A DNA stretch of 64,000 bases. It comes from Actinacidiphila rubida (lineage in GTDB: Bacteria; Actinomycetota; Actinomycetes; Streptomycetales; Streptomycetaceae). Shown here piece by piece: positions 8,755 through 19,566 of the stretch. Both the position numbers and the translations under genes were made by a program. Where the stretch lies: contig NZ_FODD01000037.1 in NCBI RefSeq assembly GCF_900110255.1, forward strand, positions 1 through 64,000. Direction: 5' to 3'. The notes beneath the pieces are model-generated. The model worked only from the letters and a program-made list of their open reading frames with translations, did not search any database and had not been told where the DNA came from. The stretch's first letter is position 1, and each line of letters starts with the position of its first letter.

Positions 8755-8850
8755 TCAGCCGCGCTCGTGGCCGGTGCTGCCGCCGTTGTCACGGCGGTCC
8801 ATCGAGCGCTGCAGGGCGCGCAGGGCGTTCTGGCGGGCGGTCTCGTCCAT
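8755..8850 (-). CDS. Small hypothetical protein, 31 aa
   Basis: A 31-codon ORF starting M-D-E-T-A-R-Q-N-A-L-R-A-L and ending in a Gly/His/Arg tail. The N-terminal 18 residues would form an amphipathic helix; there is no signal peptide or membrane segment. GGAG precedes the ATG by 9 nt, and a promoter-like pair lies about 150 nt upstream (8999-9027), which is why I accept it as a gene. Function is unknown. It sits between pruA and leuB, reading the same way. Confidence 0.55.
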   Translation of the reverse strand: MDETARQNALRALQRSMDRRDNGGSTGHERG

Positions 8851-8998
8851 GGGGATCAACTCCACTGGAAATCGGAGGAGATGGGAGTGCCATGGAACGC
8901 GGGCGGTGGGCCGGCGCCGCGGGGGGTGACCCGCCGGAAGGGCGCCGTGCTCGCATCCGCCACTCGCTCGATCGAGCGGGACGTTCGGCTTACCCACA

Positions 8999-9027
8999 AC
9001 GCTAGGCCAGCAGCTTCGTCCTGTCTC
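8999..9027 (-). promoter_or_regulatory. Probable promoter in the pruA-small ORF gap
   Basis: The minus strand carries GAGACA (9022-9027), a 17-nt spacer and TAGCGT (8999-9004), a fair vegetative-type promoter. Expected start is near 8990, giving a leader of about 140 nt before the 31-aa ORF. The surrounding 8851-9176 gap is locally AT-richer than its flanks and holds no other gene. Confidence 0.45.
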
Positions 9028-9176
9028 CACAATTACTCGGACTTCCTACTATCTGAGACGGAGCGGCGGTCCGGAACGGCTGGAGCGGCAATGGAAACCG
9101 CCCCCGCGACCGGATGGGGACCGGGGGCGGGGGCGGCGGTTCGGGGGCGGGCCGGGCTGGCCGGGGCGGCCGGGGA

Positions 9177-10808
9177 TCAGCCCTGGTGCGGGTACCGGTA
9201 GTCGGTCGGCGGCACCAGGGTCTCCTTGATCGACCGGGTCGACGTCCAGCGCAGCAGGTTCTGCGCGGCGCCGGCCTTGTCGTTGGTGCCGGACGCCCGG
9301 CCGCCGCCGAACGGCTGCTGACCGACGACCGCACCGGTCGACTTGTCGTTGATGTAGAAGTTGCCGGCCGCGAACCGCAGCCGCTCCATCACGTGGGCCG
9401 CGGCAGCGCGGTCCCGGGCGATGACCGAGCCGGTCAGCCCGTACGAGGACACCGACTCCATCTGCGTGAGCATCGCCTCGAAGTCGTCGTCCTCGTAGAC
9501 GTACACGCCCAGGACCGGGCCGAAGTACTCCTCGCGGAAGATCTCGTTCTCCGGGTCGGTGGAAGCCAGGACCGTCGGGCGGACGAACCAGCCGACCGAG
9601 TCGTCGTACGTGCCGCCGGCCACGACCTCGACGGTCGGGTCGGCCTTGGCGCGGTCGATGGCGGCCTTGTTCTTCGCGAAGGCGCGGTCGTCGATGACGG
9701 CGCCGATGAAGTTGGTGAGGTCGGTGACGTCGCCCATGGTGAGGCCGTCGACCTCGGCCGCGAAGTCCTCCTTGAAGCCGGCGTCCCAGATCGAGCGCGG
9801 GATGTAGGCGCGGGAGGTGGCCGAGCACTTCTGGCCCTGGTACTCGTAGGCGCCGCGGGTCAGCGCCGTCTTGAGCACCGCCGGGTCGGCCGACGGGTGG
9901 GCGACGACGAAGTCCTTGCCGCCGGTCTCGCCGACGATCCGCGGGTACGAGCGGTAGCGCTCGATGTTCTCGCCGACCGTGCGCCACAGGTGCTGGAAGG
10001 TGCGGGTGGAGCCGGTGAAGTGGATGCCGGCCAGGTCCGGGTGCTGCAGCGCCACCTCGGAGACGGCCAGGCCGTCGCCGGTGACGAGGTTGATGACGCC
10101 GTCCGGGAGGCCGGCCTCCTTCAGCAGGCGCATCAGCAGCACGGCCGAGTGCGTCTGCGTCGGCGACGGCTTCCACACCACGACGTTGCCCATCAGCGCG
10201 GGCGCGGTCGGCAGGTTGCCGGCGATCGCGGTGAAGTTGAACGGCGTGATGGCGTAGACGAAGCCCTCGAGCGGGCGGTGGTCGAGCCGGTTCCACACGC
10301 CGGGCGCGTTGGCGACCGGCTGCTCGGCGAGGATCTGCCGGGCGAAGTGCACGTTGAAGCGCCAGAAGTCGACGAGCTCGCAGGGGCTGTCGATCTCCGC
10401 CTGCTGCGCGGTCTTGCCCTGGCCGAGCATCGTGGAGGCGGCGATGGTCTCGCGCCAGGGGCCGGCCAGCAGCTCGGCGGCCCGCAGGATGATCGCGGCG
10501 CGGTCGTCGAAGGACATCGCGCGCCAGGCCGGCGCGGCGGCCAGCGCGGCGTCGATCGCGTCCTGCGCGTCGCCGGTGGTGGCGTTGGCGAAGGTGCCGA
10601 GGCGCGCGCCGTGGTTGTGCGGCTGCACGACGTCGAACCGCTCGCCGCCGCCCATCCGCTCCTCACCGCCGACGAACATCGGCAGGTCGACCGGGTTGCC
10701 GGCCAGCTCCTTGAGCTTGGCCTCCAGCCGGGTGCGTTCCGGGCTGCCGGGGGCGTAGCCGTGCACCGGCTCGTTGACCGGCGCGGGGACCTGGGTCACA
10801 GCGTCCAT
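9177..10808 (-). CDS. pruA: 1-pyrroline-5-carboxylate (L-glutamate gamma-semialdehyde) dehydrogenase
   Basis: A 543-aa aldehyde dehydrogenase that oxidises pyrroline-5-carboxylate/glutamate semialdehyde to glutamate, the second step of proline breakdown. The catalytic glutamate sits in VGETGGKDFVVAHP and the catalytic cysteine in YQGQKCSATSRAY; the P5CDH-type ending RWTSTRSIKETL is present. The ATG at 10808 follows AGGAG by 8 nt. It lies 26 nt after putA, so the two are one operon under the divergent PucR-type regulator. In Streptomyces the two activities are separate proteins, unlike enterobacterial PutA, which fits what is seen. Confidence 0.96.
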   Translation of the reverse strand: MDAVTQVPAPVNEPVHGYAPGSPERTRLEAKLKELAGNPVDLPMFVGGEERMGGGERFDVVQPHNHGARLGTFANATTGDAQDAIDAALAAAPAWRAMSFDDRAAIILRAAELLAGPWRETIAASTMLGQGKTAQQAEIDSPCELVDFWRFNVHFARQILAEQPVANAPGVWNRLDHRPLEGFVYAITPFNFTAIAGNLPTAPALMGNVVVWKPSPTQTHSAVLLMRLLKEAGLPDGVINLVTGDGLAVSEVALQHPDLAGIHFTGSTRTFQHLWRTVGENIERYRSYPRIVGETGGKDFVVAHPSADPAVLKTALTRGAYEYQGQKCSATSRAYIPRSIWDAGFKEDFAAEVDGLTMGDVTDLTNFIGAVIDDRAFAKNKAAIDRAKADPTVEVVAGGTYDDSVGWFVRPTVLASTDPENEIFREEYFGPVLGVYVYEDDDFEAMLTQMESVSSYGLTGSVIARDRAAAAHVMERLRFAAGNFYINDKSTGAVVGQQPFGGGRASGTNDKAGAAQNLLRWTSTRSIKETLVPPTDYRYPHQG

Positions 10809-10834
10809 GGAGCGTTCTCCTCGTGGGATTCGGG

Positions 10835-11764
10835 TCAGCGGGCGGGGAGGAAGGAGCGGAGGAAGAAGGCGAGGTTGGCCGGTCGCTCCGCCAGGCGGCG
10901 CATGAAGTAGCCGTACCAGTCTGCGCCGTAGGGCACGTAGATGCGCATCCGCTCGCCCTCGTCCGCCAGGCGCCGCTGCTCGGCGGTCCGGATGCCGTAG
11001 AGCATCTGGAACTCGTACGAGCCGGCGACGCGGTGGTTGCGGGCGGCCAGGTCCTGGGCGATGGCGATCATCCGCGGGTCGTGCGAGCCGACCATCGGGT
11101 AGCCCTCGCCCTCGAAGAGGATCCGCAGCGCGCGCACGTAGGCGCGGTCGACGTCCTTCTTGTCCTGCAGGGCGACGTCGGCGGGCTCCTTGTAGGCGCC
11201 CTTGACGAGCCGCACGCGGGAGCCGGCGACGGCCAGCGCGCGGGCGTCGTCCTCGGTCCTGAACAGGTAGGACTGCAGCACCGCGCCGGTCTGCGGGTGC
11301 GCGCGGCGCAGCTCGTGCAGGATCGCCAGCGTGGAGTCGACCGTGGTGTGGTCCTCCATGTCCAGGGTCACCGTGGTGCCGATCTCGGTGGCCAGCTCGG
11401 CGACCTCGCGGACGTTGGCCAGGGCGATGTCGTGGCCGCCGTCGGGCAGCGACTGGCCGAACGCGGAGAGCTTGACCGAGACCTCGGCCCGCGGGCCCAG
11501 ATCGTCCTTGCGCAGCGTCTCCAGCAGGCGCAGGTAGGCGTCGCGGGTGGCCTGGGCGGTGGCCCGGTCGGTGACGTCCTCGCCGAGGTGGTCGAGCGTG
11601 ACCTCGAGACCGCCGGCGGTCAGGCCGCGGACGGTGTCCATGGCGGGGTCCAGCTCGTCGCCGGCGATGAAGCGCTTCACCACGGGACGGGTGACGGGTG
11701 CGGCGGCGACGACGCGGCGCATACGGTCGCTGCGCGAGGCGGCGAGCAACACGGGACCGAGCAC
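10835..11764 (-). CDS. putA: Proline dehydrogenase
   Basis: A 309-aa monofunctional FAD-dependent proline dehydrogenase oxidising proline to pyrroline-5-carboxylate. Family motifs include VTLDMEDHTTVDSTL, RLVKGAYKEP, and the C-terminal YVPYGADWYGYFMRRLAERPAN with the conserved RRxxERP substrate arginines. I chose the GTG at 11764 (V-L-G-P-V) because GGAG lies 5 nt upstream; an in-frame ATG six codons earlier lacks a ribosome site. It is the first gene of the putA-pruA operon. Confidence 0.95.
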   Translation of the reverse strand: MLGPVLLAASRSDRMRRVVAAAPVTRPVVKRFIAGDELDPAMDTVRGLTAGGLEVTLDHLGEDVTDRATAQATRDAYLRLLETLRKDDLGPRAEVSVKLSAFGQSLPDGGHDIALANVREVAELATEIGTTVTLDMEDHTTVDSTLAILHELRRAHPQTGAVLQSYLFRTEDDARALAVAGSRVRLVKGAYKEPADVALQDKKDVDRAYVRALRILFEGEGYPMVGSHDPRMIAIAQDLAARNHRVAGSYEFQMLYGIRTAEQRRLADEGERMRIYVPYGADWYGYFMRRLAERPANLAFFLRSFLPAR

Positions 11765-11824
11765 GGTGGCTCCTTCGGGCAAACGGATTCTGCTGACGTG
11801 CGGCGGACGCGCGCCGTCACCGTG

Positions 11825-11918
11825 AATCTAGGTACCGGCTACCCCGTGGACCATCGACAGCTGTCACGCATCCGGGTGCGGTCCCTCATACAGATGTATG
11901 AGCGCGGTGCGGGACAAT
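11825..11918. promoter_or_regulatory. Divergent putA / pucR-type control region
   Basis: The putA side has TAGATT on the minus strand (11825-11830) with TGGTCC 17 nt upstream. The regulator side has GACAAT (11913-11918) 6 nt before its GTG start. Between them are two palindromes: GACAGCTGTC (11856-11865, perfect) and CTCATAC-AGAT-GTATGAG (11885-11902, perfect 7-bp arms). These are the natural candidates for regulator binding and autoregulation. Confidence 0.5.
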
Positions 11919-11924
11919 GGGCGG

Positions 11925-13172
11925 GTGGCCGGTGAGTACGGGGATTTCCAGGAGCTTGTCGACGAGGTGTCGGCGCTGCTCGGCGCGCCCGCGACGCTGG
12001 AGGACCGGGACTTCCGGCTGATCGCGTTCGGCGTCCACGACAGTGACGACGACGCGGCCATGGACCCGGTGCGCACCCGCTCGATCCTCACCCGGCGCTC
12101 GACCGTGGAGGTCCGCTCGTGGTTCGAGCGGTTCGGCATCGCCCGCGCCACCGGCCCGGTGCGCATCCCCGCCGCCCCCTCCGCCGGGGTGTTCCGCGGG
12201 CGGCTGTGCCTGCCGGTCCGGCACGGGGGCGTCGTGTACGGCTACGTGTGGCTGCTCGACGAGGCCGAGCACACCGAGGCGCAACTGGCCGCGGCGATGG
12301 CCGTCGCCGCCCGGATCGGCGCGCGGCTGGCGGCCGCGGCCACCACCGGCTCGGCGGCCGGCCAGGCGCTGCGCTCGCTGCTCACGGCGGGGACCCGCGC
12401 GGCGCGCGACGAGGCGGAGGACGCGCTGGGTACCGCGCTCGGCGCGTCCGCCGACGCCTCGCCCGCCACGCCGCACGCGCTGGTCTGCGTCCTGGGCGCC
12501 GTGAACGTCCCGGGGGCCGCGGGTGGCGCGGTGGCGGAGCCGGTGGAGCTGCCGGGGCTGCGCGCGGTGCCGGGCGCCGCCGCGATCGCCTCCGTGCCGT
12601 GGGCGCCGTCCGGCGCGTACCGGCACGTTCCGGCGGCGCCCGGCACACCCGTCCCGGCGGCCGGACGGCCGGAGCCGGTGGCGCTGCTGGTGCGACTGCG
12701 CTCCCCGCAACTGGCCACGCCCGCGCGGGCCGCGGCACTGCGCCTGCTGGAGACGCTCTCCCCCGCGGTGGCCGGGCTGAGCGACGGCAGGGAGCGACTC
12801 GACGAGCTGCCGGACGCGTGGCGGGAGGCGCTGGACGCGGCCCGCGCGGCCGAGGCACAGCCCGAGCTGGGACCGGTCGCCTCCTGGGCCGACCTCGGCG
12901 CGTACCGGCTGCTCACCGCGCTCCCCCCGGGCGCCCCGCCGGACTCCGCGGTCGCTCCCCTGCTCGCCCCCGACCACCGCGACCTGGCGCACACCGCCGA
13001 GGTCTACCTCGACCACGCGGGCCAGGCGGCCCGCACCGCCGCCGCTCTGGCCATCCACCGCCAGACCCTCTACTACCGCCTGTCGCGCATCGAGCAGCTC
13101 ACCGGCCTCGACCTCGCCGACGGCCGCTCCCGGCTGCTGCTCCACATGGCACTGAAGGCCGCCCGGCTGTAG
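11925..13172 (+). CDS. PucR-family transcriptional regulator (probable proline-utilisation activator)
   Basis: A 415-aa cytoplasmic regulator. The C terminus holds the PucR/CdaR-type helix-turn-helix: [23 protein letters not shown] followed by the hydrophobic end of the domain. The N-terminal part begins with a [17 protein letters not shown] segment typical of PucR sensory regions, and the middle is GAF-like and Ala/Gly-rich. I prefer the GTG at 11925 over the ATG at 11898, because a GACAAT box sits 6 nt before the GTG (leaderless) and the ATG falls inside a palindrome. Divergence from putA-pruA suggests proline-responsive control, as for PutR/PruR regulators; that role is inferred from position. 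Confidence 0.85.
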   Translation: MAGEYGDFQELVDEVSALLGAPATLEDRDFRLIAFGVHDSDDDAAMDPVRTRSILTRRSTVEVRSWFERFGIARATGPVRIPAAPSAGVFRGRLCLPVRHGGVVYGYVWLLDEAEHTEAQLAAAMAVAARIGARLAAAATTGSAAGQALRSLLTAGTRAARDEAEDALGTALGASADASPATPHALVCVLGAVNVPGAAGGAVAEPVELPGLRAVPGAAAIASVPWAPSGAYRHVPAAPGTPVPAAGRPEPVALLVRLRSPQLATPARAAALRLLETLSPAVAGLSDGRERLDELPDAWREALDAARAAEAQPELGPVASWADLGAYRLLTALPPGAPPDSAVAPLLAPDHRDLAHTAEVYLDHAGQAARTAAALAIHRQTLYYRLSRIEQLTGLDLADGRSRLLLHMALKAARL

Positions 13173-13208
13173 CCGGACGGCCTTCGGGGTGACCGCGGAA
13201 CGCGCCCG

Positions 13209-13796
13209 CTACATGGCGTCGATCTCGGTGAGGTCGATGTCGAGGGTGAAGGGGGCGGAGAGCTTGAGGTGGTCGTGATGGATGCCCGTCAGCTCGTACT
13301 TCTCCCCCACCCGGTCGAGTTCGTAGGTGTGGATCGCGGGCCGGCCGCTGTCCGTGCGCTCCACGAGCCAGAAGTGCGGGATCCCGGCTCCGGCGTAGAG
13401 GAGCGGCTTGCGCTTGCGGTCGCGGGCGGCCGACTCCGGCGAGACGACTTCGACGGCGAGCACCACGTCCTCGGCCTGGTAGGCGGTCTCCGCATGTCCC
13501 GTCGCGGGTACCGCTTCCTGCCGGATCACCACGAGGTCGGGCTCCGGCCGGCTGTTCCTGTCCACCACGACCGTCATCTCGCGCCGCACCCGGAGATGGC
13601 CGGGCGACTGTGATCGCAGTCCCACTTCGAGGAGGAACATCGCCAGCGTGTGGAAACTCTTCTGCGGACCCACGAAGACGAGGCTCCCGTCGATCAGCTC
13701 GCTGTGCGGCGGGAGATCGGGGATGCGGTCCAGGTCGTCCGCCGTGAAGCCGCCCGGGGGCGGGAATACCCAGGCCGGAAGCCGTTCGGCAGTCAT
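13209..13796 (-). CDS. Uma2 family endonuclease-like protein (DUF820)
   Basis: A 195-aa protein with the Uma2/DUF820 PD-(D/E)XK-like core: HSELIDGSLVFVG, RPEPDLVVI (acidic residue), and VLAVEVVSPESAARDRKRK with the E-x-x-S-P motif and trailing lysine. Such proteins are abundant in Streptomyces and cyanobacteria; nuclease activity is predicted from fold and biology is largely unknown. The ATG at 13796 follows GGAGGA by 4 nt; a longer upstream reading frame overlaps the serA terminator region and has no ribosome site. It stands alone between serA and the PucR-type gene. Confidence 0.85.
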   Translation of the reverse strand: MTAERLPAWVFPPPGGFTADDLDRIPDLPPHSELIDGSLVFVGPQKSFHTLAMFLLEVGLRSQSPGHLRVRREMTVVVDRNSRPEPDLVVIRQEAVPATGHAETAYQAEDVVLAVEVVSPESAARDRKRKPLLYAGAGIPHFWLVERTDSGRPAIHTYELDRVGEKYELTGIHHDHLKLSAPFTLDIDLTEIDAM

Positions 13797-13852
13797 GATT
13801 CCTCCCATGGGCGGAATTCTGTCCGCCGTGGTCAGAGTGGTGCCGGGAAACG

Positions 13853-13890
13853 ACAGCGCCGCCATCCCTACGAGTGAATGGCGGCGCTGT
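13853..13890 (-). terminator. Transcription terminator downstream of serA
   Basis: A perfect 13-bp stem (ACAGCGCCGCCAT at 13853-13865 with ATGGCGGCGCTGT at 13878-13890) and a 12-nt loop lie 23 nt past the serA stop. The minus strand continues CGTTTCCC. The symmetry means it could also block plus-strand transcripts. Confidence 0.7.
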
Positions 13891-13913
13891 GTTGACGAAA
13901 CCGAGGTGCCGGG

Positions 13914-15506
13914 TCAGTCCACCAGGTTGACGGCGCGGGCCGAGGTGGCGCCGATCTCGTCGGCGATGTCGGCGAGGACGCCGGCCGGGATCGTCGTGTC
14001 GACGGTGAGGGCGACCAGCGCCTCGCCGCCGGCGGCCGCGCGGGCCACCTGCATGCCGGCGATGTTGACGTCGACCTCGCCCAGGATGCGGCCGATGGTG
14101 CCGACCACGCCGGGACGGTCGGTGTAGCGCATGAAGGCCATGTGGTCGGCGAGCGTCAGGTCGACGTCCTCGTCGCCGACCGCGACGATCTTCTGCAGGT
14201 GCTTGGGACCGGCGAGCGTGCCGGACACCGAGACGTCGCTGCCGTCGGCCAGGGTGCCGCGCACGGTGACCAGGTTGCGGTGGTTGGGCGACTCGCTGCT
14301 GGTCGTCAGGCGCACCTCGACACCGCGCTCCTGCGCGAACAGCGGTGCGTTGACGTACGACACGGTCTCCGCCACCACGTCCTCGAACACGCCCTTGAGC
14401 GCGCTGAGTTCGAGGATCTTGACGTCGTGCTGGGTGATCTCGCCGCAGACCTCGACGTCGAGCCGGGCGGCGACCTCACCGGCCAGCGCGGTGAAGATCC
14501 GGCCGAGCTTCTCGGCGAGCGGCAGCGCCGGCTTGACGTCCTCGGCGATCACGCCGCCCTGGACGTTGACCGCGTCCGGCACCAGCTCGCCGGCGAGCGC
14601 GAGCCGCACCGACTTCGCGACCGCGATGCCGGCCTTCTCCTGCGCCTCGTCGGTGGAGGCGCCCAGGTGCGGGGTGGCCACCACGTTGTCGAACTGGAAG
14701 AGCGGCGAGTCGGTGCAGGGCTCCTTGGCGTATACGTCCAGGCCCGCGCCGGCGACCCGGCCCTCCTTCAGCGCGGAGGCCAGCGCCTCCTCGTCGACGA
14801 TCCCGCCGCGGGCCGCGTTGACGATCCGCACCGACGGCTTGACCTTGTGCAGCGCCTCGTCGCCGATCAGGCCGAGCGTCTCGGGGGTCTTGGGCAGGTG
14901 GACGGTGATGAAGTCCGACGTCTCCAGCAGCTCGTCGAGGGTGAGGAGCTTGACGCCCATCTGCGCGGCCTTGGCGGGCTGCACATAGGGGTCGTAGGCC
15001 ACGACCTTCATGCCGAACGTGGCCATGCGCTGGGCGACCAGCACGCCGATCCGGCCCAGGCCGACCACGCCGAGGGTCTTCTCGCTCAGCTCCACGCCGG
15101 TGTACTTGTTGCGCTTCCACTCCCCCGCCTTCAGCGCCGCGTTGGCGGGCGCGATGTTGCGGGCGGTGGCGATGAGCAGGCCGCAGGCCAGCTCGGCGGC
15201 GGTGACGATGTTGGACGTCGGCGCGTTGACGACCATCACGCCGGCCTTGGTGGCGGCGGCCACGTCGACGTTGTCCAGGCCGACACCGGCGCGGGCCACC
15301 ACGCGCAGTTTGCGGGCGGCGGCGATGGCCTCGGCGTCCACCTTGGTGGCGCTGCGGATCAGGATGGCGTCCACGTCGGCGATCGCGGGCAGCAGTTCGG
15401 CGCGGTCCGCCCCGTTGCAGTGCCGGATGTCGAAGTCCGGTCCGAGCGCGTCGACCGTGGCCGGCGACAGCTCTTCTGCGATGAGTACGACAGGCTTCTG
15501 GCTCAC
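13914..15506 (-). CDS. serA: D-3-phosphoglycerate dehydrogenase
   Basis: A 530-aa long-form SerA, the first committed step of serine synthesis (3-phosphoglycerate to 3-phosphohydroxypyruvate, NAD-linked). The Rossmann motif GLGRIGVLVAQR, the catalytic region NAARGGIVDEEAL and the HLGASTDEAQ histidine are all present. Residues from about 310 form the extra intervening domain, and the last 75 form a serine-binding ACT domain (DRPGVVGTIGRIL), as in the mycobacterial enzyme. The GTG at 15506 has GAGG 5 nt upstream and begins V-S-Q-K-P-V-V-L-I. It is separated from ilvC by a 315-nt gap with large inverted repeats. Confidence 0.96.
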   Translation of the reverse strand: MSQKPVVLIAEELSPATVDALGPDFDIRHCNGADRAELLPAIADVDAILIRSATKVDAEAIAAARKLRVVARAGVGLDNVDVAAATKAGVMVVNAPTSNIVTAAELACGLLIATARNIAPANAALKAGEWKRNKYTGVELSEKTLGVVGLGRIGVLVAQRMATFGMKVVAYDPYVQPAKAAQMGVKLLTLDELLETSDFITVHLPKTPETLGLIGDEALHKVKPSVRIVNAARGGIVDEEALASALKEGRVAGAGLDVYAKEPCTDSPLFQFDNVVATPHLGASTDEAQEKAGIAVAKSVRLALAGELVPDAVNVQGGVIAEDVKPALPLAEKLGRIFTALAGEVAARLDVEVCGEITQHDVKILELSALKGVFEDVVAETVSYVNAPLFAQERGVEVRLTTSSESPNHRNLVTVRGTLADGSDVSVSGTLAGPKHLQKIVAVGDEDVDLTLADHMAFMRYTDRPGVVGTIGRILGEVDVNIAGMQVARAAAGGEALVALTVDTTIPAGVLADIADEIGATSARAVNLVD

Positions 15507-15646
15507 GTGGTCCTCACTTGTCCTTCGTGGGCGGCCGGTCCCGTGCGACCGCTCCAGGGAGGCGGGGTGGGCAGAGCCCACCAGGCGGGGTTGTGGCATG
15601 CCGCGGAAGACACACGACGCTGTGAGCCTGACGCGCTTGTTAAGGG

Positions 15647-15795
15647 AGTGTATCGACGGGGTGCTCCGACGGCCTTCGCCGAAATGGAAGGATCACCCGC
15701 AAGGGTTGCGTCGCTTCGTACAAACCCCGTACCGCATCGTGGTCAGGGTGCCGCCGGGGCGGCGGTCGAAGCGACGCAACCGAGCGCGTCGCGGG
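15647..15795 (-). promoter_or_regulatory. serA 5' region with long perfect inverted repeat
   Basis: Within the ilvC-serA gap, 15704-15718 and 15767-15781 are exact reverse complements (15 bp, GGTTGCGTCGCTTCG and its complement) separated by 48 nt. A third segment (about 15787-15795) can pair with the 15771-15781 arm instead, so two folds are mutually exclusive. A TACACT box (15647-15652, minus strand) could be a serA -10. The ilvC-proximal part probably also serves as transcript end for ilvC. Confidence 0.45.
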
Positions 15796-15821
15796 GTTCG
15801 CGGGCGGACCCGCGAGGGTGC

Positions 15822-17421
<1,600 letters not shown>

Positions 17422-17462
17422 GGCGTGGTCTTCCTTCAGGTCTCTGCTGTTCCCGGTGGCGT

Positions 17463-19334
17463 TCAGTCGTCCAGTCCGTCGCTGAAGTCCGGACGGACGT
17501 CGCGGGCGGCCATGATCTCGTCGTTGGAGGTGCCGGCGGCGACCATCGGCCACACCATCGCGTCCTCGTGCACGATGAAGTCCACGACGACCGGGCGGTC
17601 GTTGATGGCATTGGCCTCGGCGATGACCTTGTCCAGGTCCTCCGGGGACTCGCAGCGCAGGCCGACGCAGCCCATCGCCTCGGAGAGCTTGACGAAGTCC
17701 GGGACCCGCGTGCCGCGGTTCTGGATGGAGCCGACGCCGCGGGTGGAGCCGGGGACGCCCTCGGCGCCGTCGTGCAGCACGGTGTTGGAGAACCGCTCGC
17801 CGTAGAAGAGGTTCTGCCACTGGCGGACCATGCCCAGGGCGCCGTTGTTGATGATGGCGACCTTGATCGGGATGTTGTTCAGCGCGCAGGTGACCAGTTC
17901 CTGGTTGGTCATCTGGAAGCAGCCGTCGCCGTCCACGGCCCAGACCGTGGCCTCGGGCCGGCCGGCCTTGGCGCCCATCGCGGCGGGCACCGCGTAGCCC
18001 ATGGTCCCGGCGCCGCCGGAGTTGAACCAGGTGCCGGGCTTCTCGTACTTGATGAACTGCGCGGCCCACATCTGGTGCTGGCCGACGCCGGCGGCGAACA
18101 GCGTGCCCTCGGGCGCGAGTTGGCCGATGCGCTCGATGACCTGCTGCGGCGACAGGCTGCCGTCGGCGGGCACCTCGTAGCCCAGCGGGTAGGTGTTCCG
18201 CCAGAAGTTCAGGTGCTCCCACCACTCGGAGTAGTCGCCCTTGTGGCCGGCGTCGTGGTCGGCCTGGACCGCCACGATCAGGTCGGCGAGCACCTCGCGG
18301 GCGTCGCCGACGATCGGCACGTCCGCGACGCGGTTCTTGGAGATCTCGGCCGGGTCGATGTCGGCGTGCACGATCTTGGCGTGCGGCGCGAAGGTGTCCA
18401 GCCGTCCGGTGACGCGGTCGTCGAAGCGGGCGCCGAGCGCCACGATCAGGTCGGCCTTCTGCAGGGCGGTGACCGCCGAGACGTCGCCGTGCATGCCGGG
18501 CATGCCGACGTGCTGCGGGTGGCTGTCCGGGAACGCGCCGAGCGCCATCAGCGTGGTGGTGACGGGCGCGCCGGTCAGCTCGGCGAGGATGCGCAGCTCG
18601 GCGGTGGCGCCGGCCTTGAGGACACCGCCGCCGACGTAGAGGACGGGCCGGCGGGACTCGTTGATCAGCCGGGCGGCCTCGCGGATCTGCTTGGCGTGCG
18701 GCTTGGTCACCGGGCGGTAGCCGGGCAGGTCCTGCTGCGGCGGCCAGGTGAAGGTGGTCTCGTTCTGCAGCGCGTCCTTGGCGATGTCGACCAGGACCGG
18801 GCCGGGGCGGCCGGTGGACGCGATGTGGAACGCCTCGGCGATGGTCCGCGGGATCTCGTCGGCGTCGGTGACGAGGAAGTTGTGCTTGGTGATCGGCATG
18901 GTGATGCCGCAGATGTCCGCCTCCTGGAAGGCGTCCGTGCCGATGGACTTGGAGGCGACCTGCCCGGTGATCGCGACGATCGGCACCGAGTCCATGTGCG
19001 CGTCGGCGATCGGCGTGACCAGGTTGGTGGCGCCGGGACCCGAGGTCGCCATGCACACCCCGACCCGGCCGGTGGCCTGCGCGTAGCCGGTGGCGGCGTG
19101 GCCCGCGCCCTGCTCGTGCCGGACGAGCACGTGACGCACCTTCGAGGAGTCCATCAGGGGGTCGTACGCCGGCAGGATCGCACCACCGGGGATGCCGAAC
19201 ACCGTGTCGGCGCCGACGGCCTCGAGGGAGCGGATGAGGGACTGCGCGCCCGTCATGCGCTCGGCGGGGGCGGTGGATGCCGCACTGCGGGTCCGCGGCT
19301 GCGGATGGTGGGACCCGGTGGCCTGCTCGGTCAT
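17463..19334 (-). CDS. ilvB: Acetolactate synthase large (catalytic) subunit
   Basis: A 623-aa ThDP enzyme condensing pyruvate with pyruvate or 2-oxobutyrate, first common step of branched-chain synthesis. The catalytic glutamate is in [14 protein letters not shown]; the GDG-N(27) ThDP/Mg motif is [14 protein letters not shown] to [12 protein letters not shown]-binding residues lie in the central domain ([12 protein letters not shown]). The first 26 residues are a low-complexity extension common in actinomycete IlvB. The ATG at 19334 has a purine-rich upstream (GAAGAG). Expression is expected to follow branched-chain amino-acid supply through the leader attenuator at 19417-19529. Confidence 0.97.
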   Translation of the reverse strand: MTEQATGSHHPQPRTRSAASTAPAERMTGAQSLIRSLEAVGADTVFGIPGGAILPAYDPLMDSSKVRHVLVRHEQGAGHAATGYAQATGRVGVCMATSGPGATNLVTPIADAHMDSVPIVAITGQVASKSIGTDAFQEADICGITMPITKHNFLVTDADEIPRTIAEAFHIASTGRPGPVLVDIAKDALQNETTFTWPPQQDLPGYRPVTKPHAKQIREAARLINESRRPVLYVGGGVLKAGATAELRILAELTGAPVTTTLMALGAFPDSHPQHVGMPGMHGDVSAVTALQKADLIVALGARFDDRVTGRLDTFAPHAKIVHADIDPAEISKNRVADVPIVGDAREVLADLIVAVQADHDAGHKGDYSEWWEHLNFWRNTYPLGYEVPADGSLSPQQVIERIGQLAPEGTLFAAGVGQHQMWAAQFIKYEKPGTWFNSGGAGTMGYAVPAAMGAKAGRPEATVWAVDGDGCFQMTNQELVTCALNNIPIKVAIINNGALGMVRQWQNLFYGERFSNTVLHDGAEGVPGSTRGVGSIQNRGTRVPDFVKLSEAMGCVGLRCESPEDLDKVIAEANAINDRPVVVDFIVHEDAMVWPMVAAGTSNDEIMAARDVRPDFSDGLDD

Positions 19335-19416
19335 CTGCGTTCTCTTCTCTCGAAGATGAGGGCTGAGGGTGGTGGGATGAGGAGGAATTCCACTGCCCGA
19401 GACCGGCCCGGGCAAC

Positions 19417-19450
19417 AAAAAACCCCTCGTGCCGTGAGGCAAGCGAGGGG
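19417..19450 (-). terminator. Attenuator terminator of the ilvBNC leader
   Basis: CCCCTCG/CGAGGGG stem (19423-19429 with 19444-19450) extended by TGCC/GGCA, followed on the minus strand by six U. It lies between the leader-peptide stop and ilvB, the position of a classical attenuator terminator. Confidence 0.85.
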
Positions 19451-19487
19451 AGCGCGCCGGTGGGGTGCGAGGCGGTGTGAGCCTCGG

Positions 19488-19529
19488 TCAGCCGACGCGC
19501 TTTCCAAGTACGAGAATTCGGGTGCGCAT
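19488..19529 (-). CDS. ilvBNC leader peptide (13 aa)
   Basis: ATG CGC ACC CGA ATT CTC GTA CTT and onward, encoding M-R-T-R-I-L-V-L-G-K-R-V-G then TGA. All three branched-chain amino acids occur consecutively (I-L-V-L), the hallmark of an attenuation leader. It matches what I recall of the conserved actinobacterial ilvB leader. GAAGG lies 8 nt before the ATG. Shortage of charged Ile/Leu/Val tRNA should stall the ribosome here and favour read-through of the terminator at 19417-19450. Confidence 0.85.
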   Translation of the reverse strand: MRTRILVLGKRVG

Positions 19530-19536
19530 GGCCCTG

Positions 19537-19566
19537 ACCTTCCTCCGGTCCCCCCTGGGGTGTCAA
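19537..19566 (-). promoter_or_regulatory. ilvBNC promoter
   Basis: A perfect -35 TTGACA (19561-19566, minus strand) with an 18-nt spacer to GAAGGT (19537-19542). It lies just upstream of the leader peptide, so the transcript begins at or within a few bases of the leader ORF. Confidence 0.6.
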
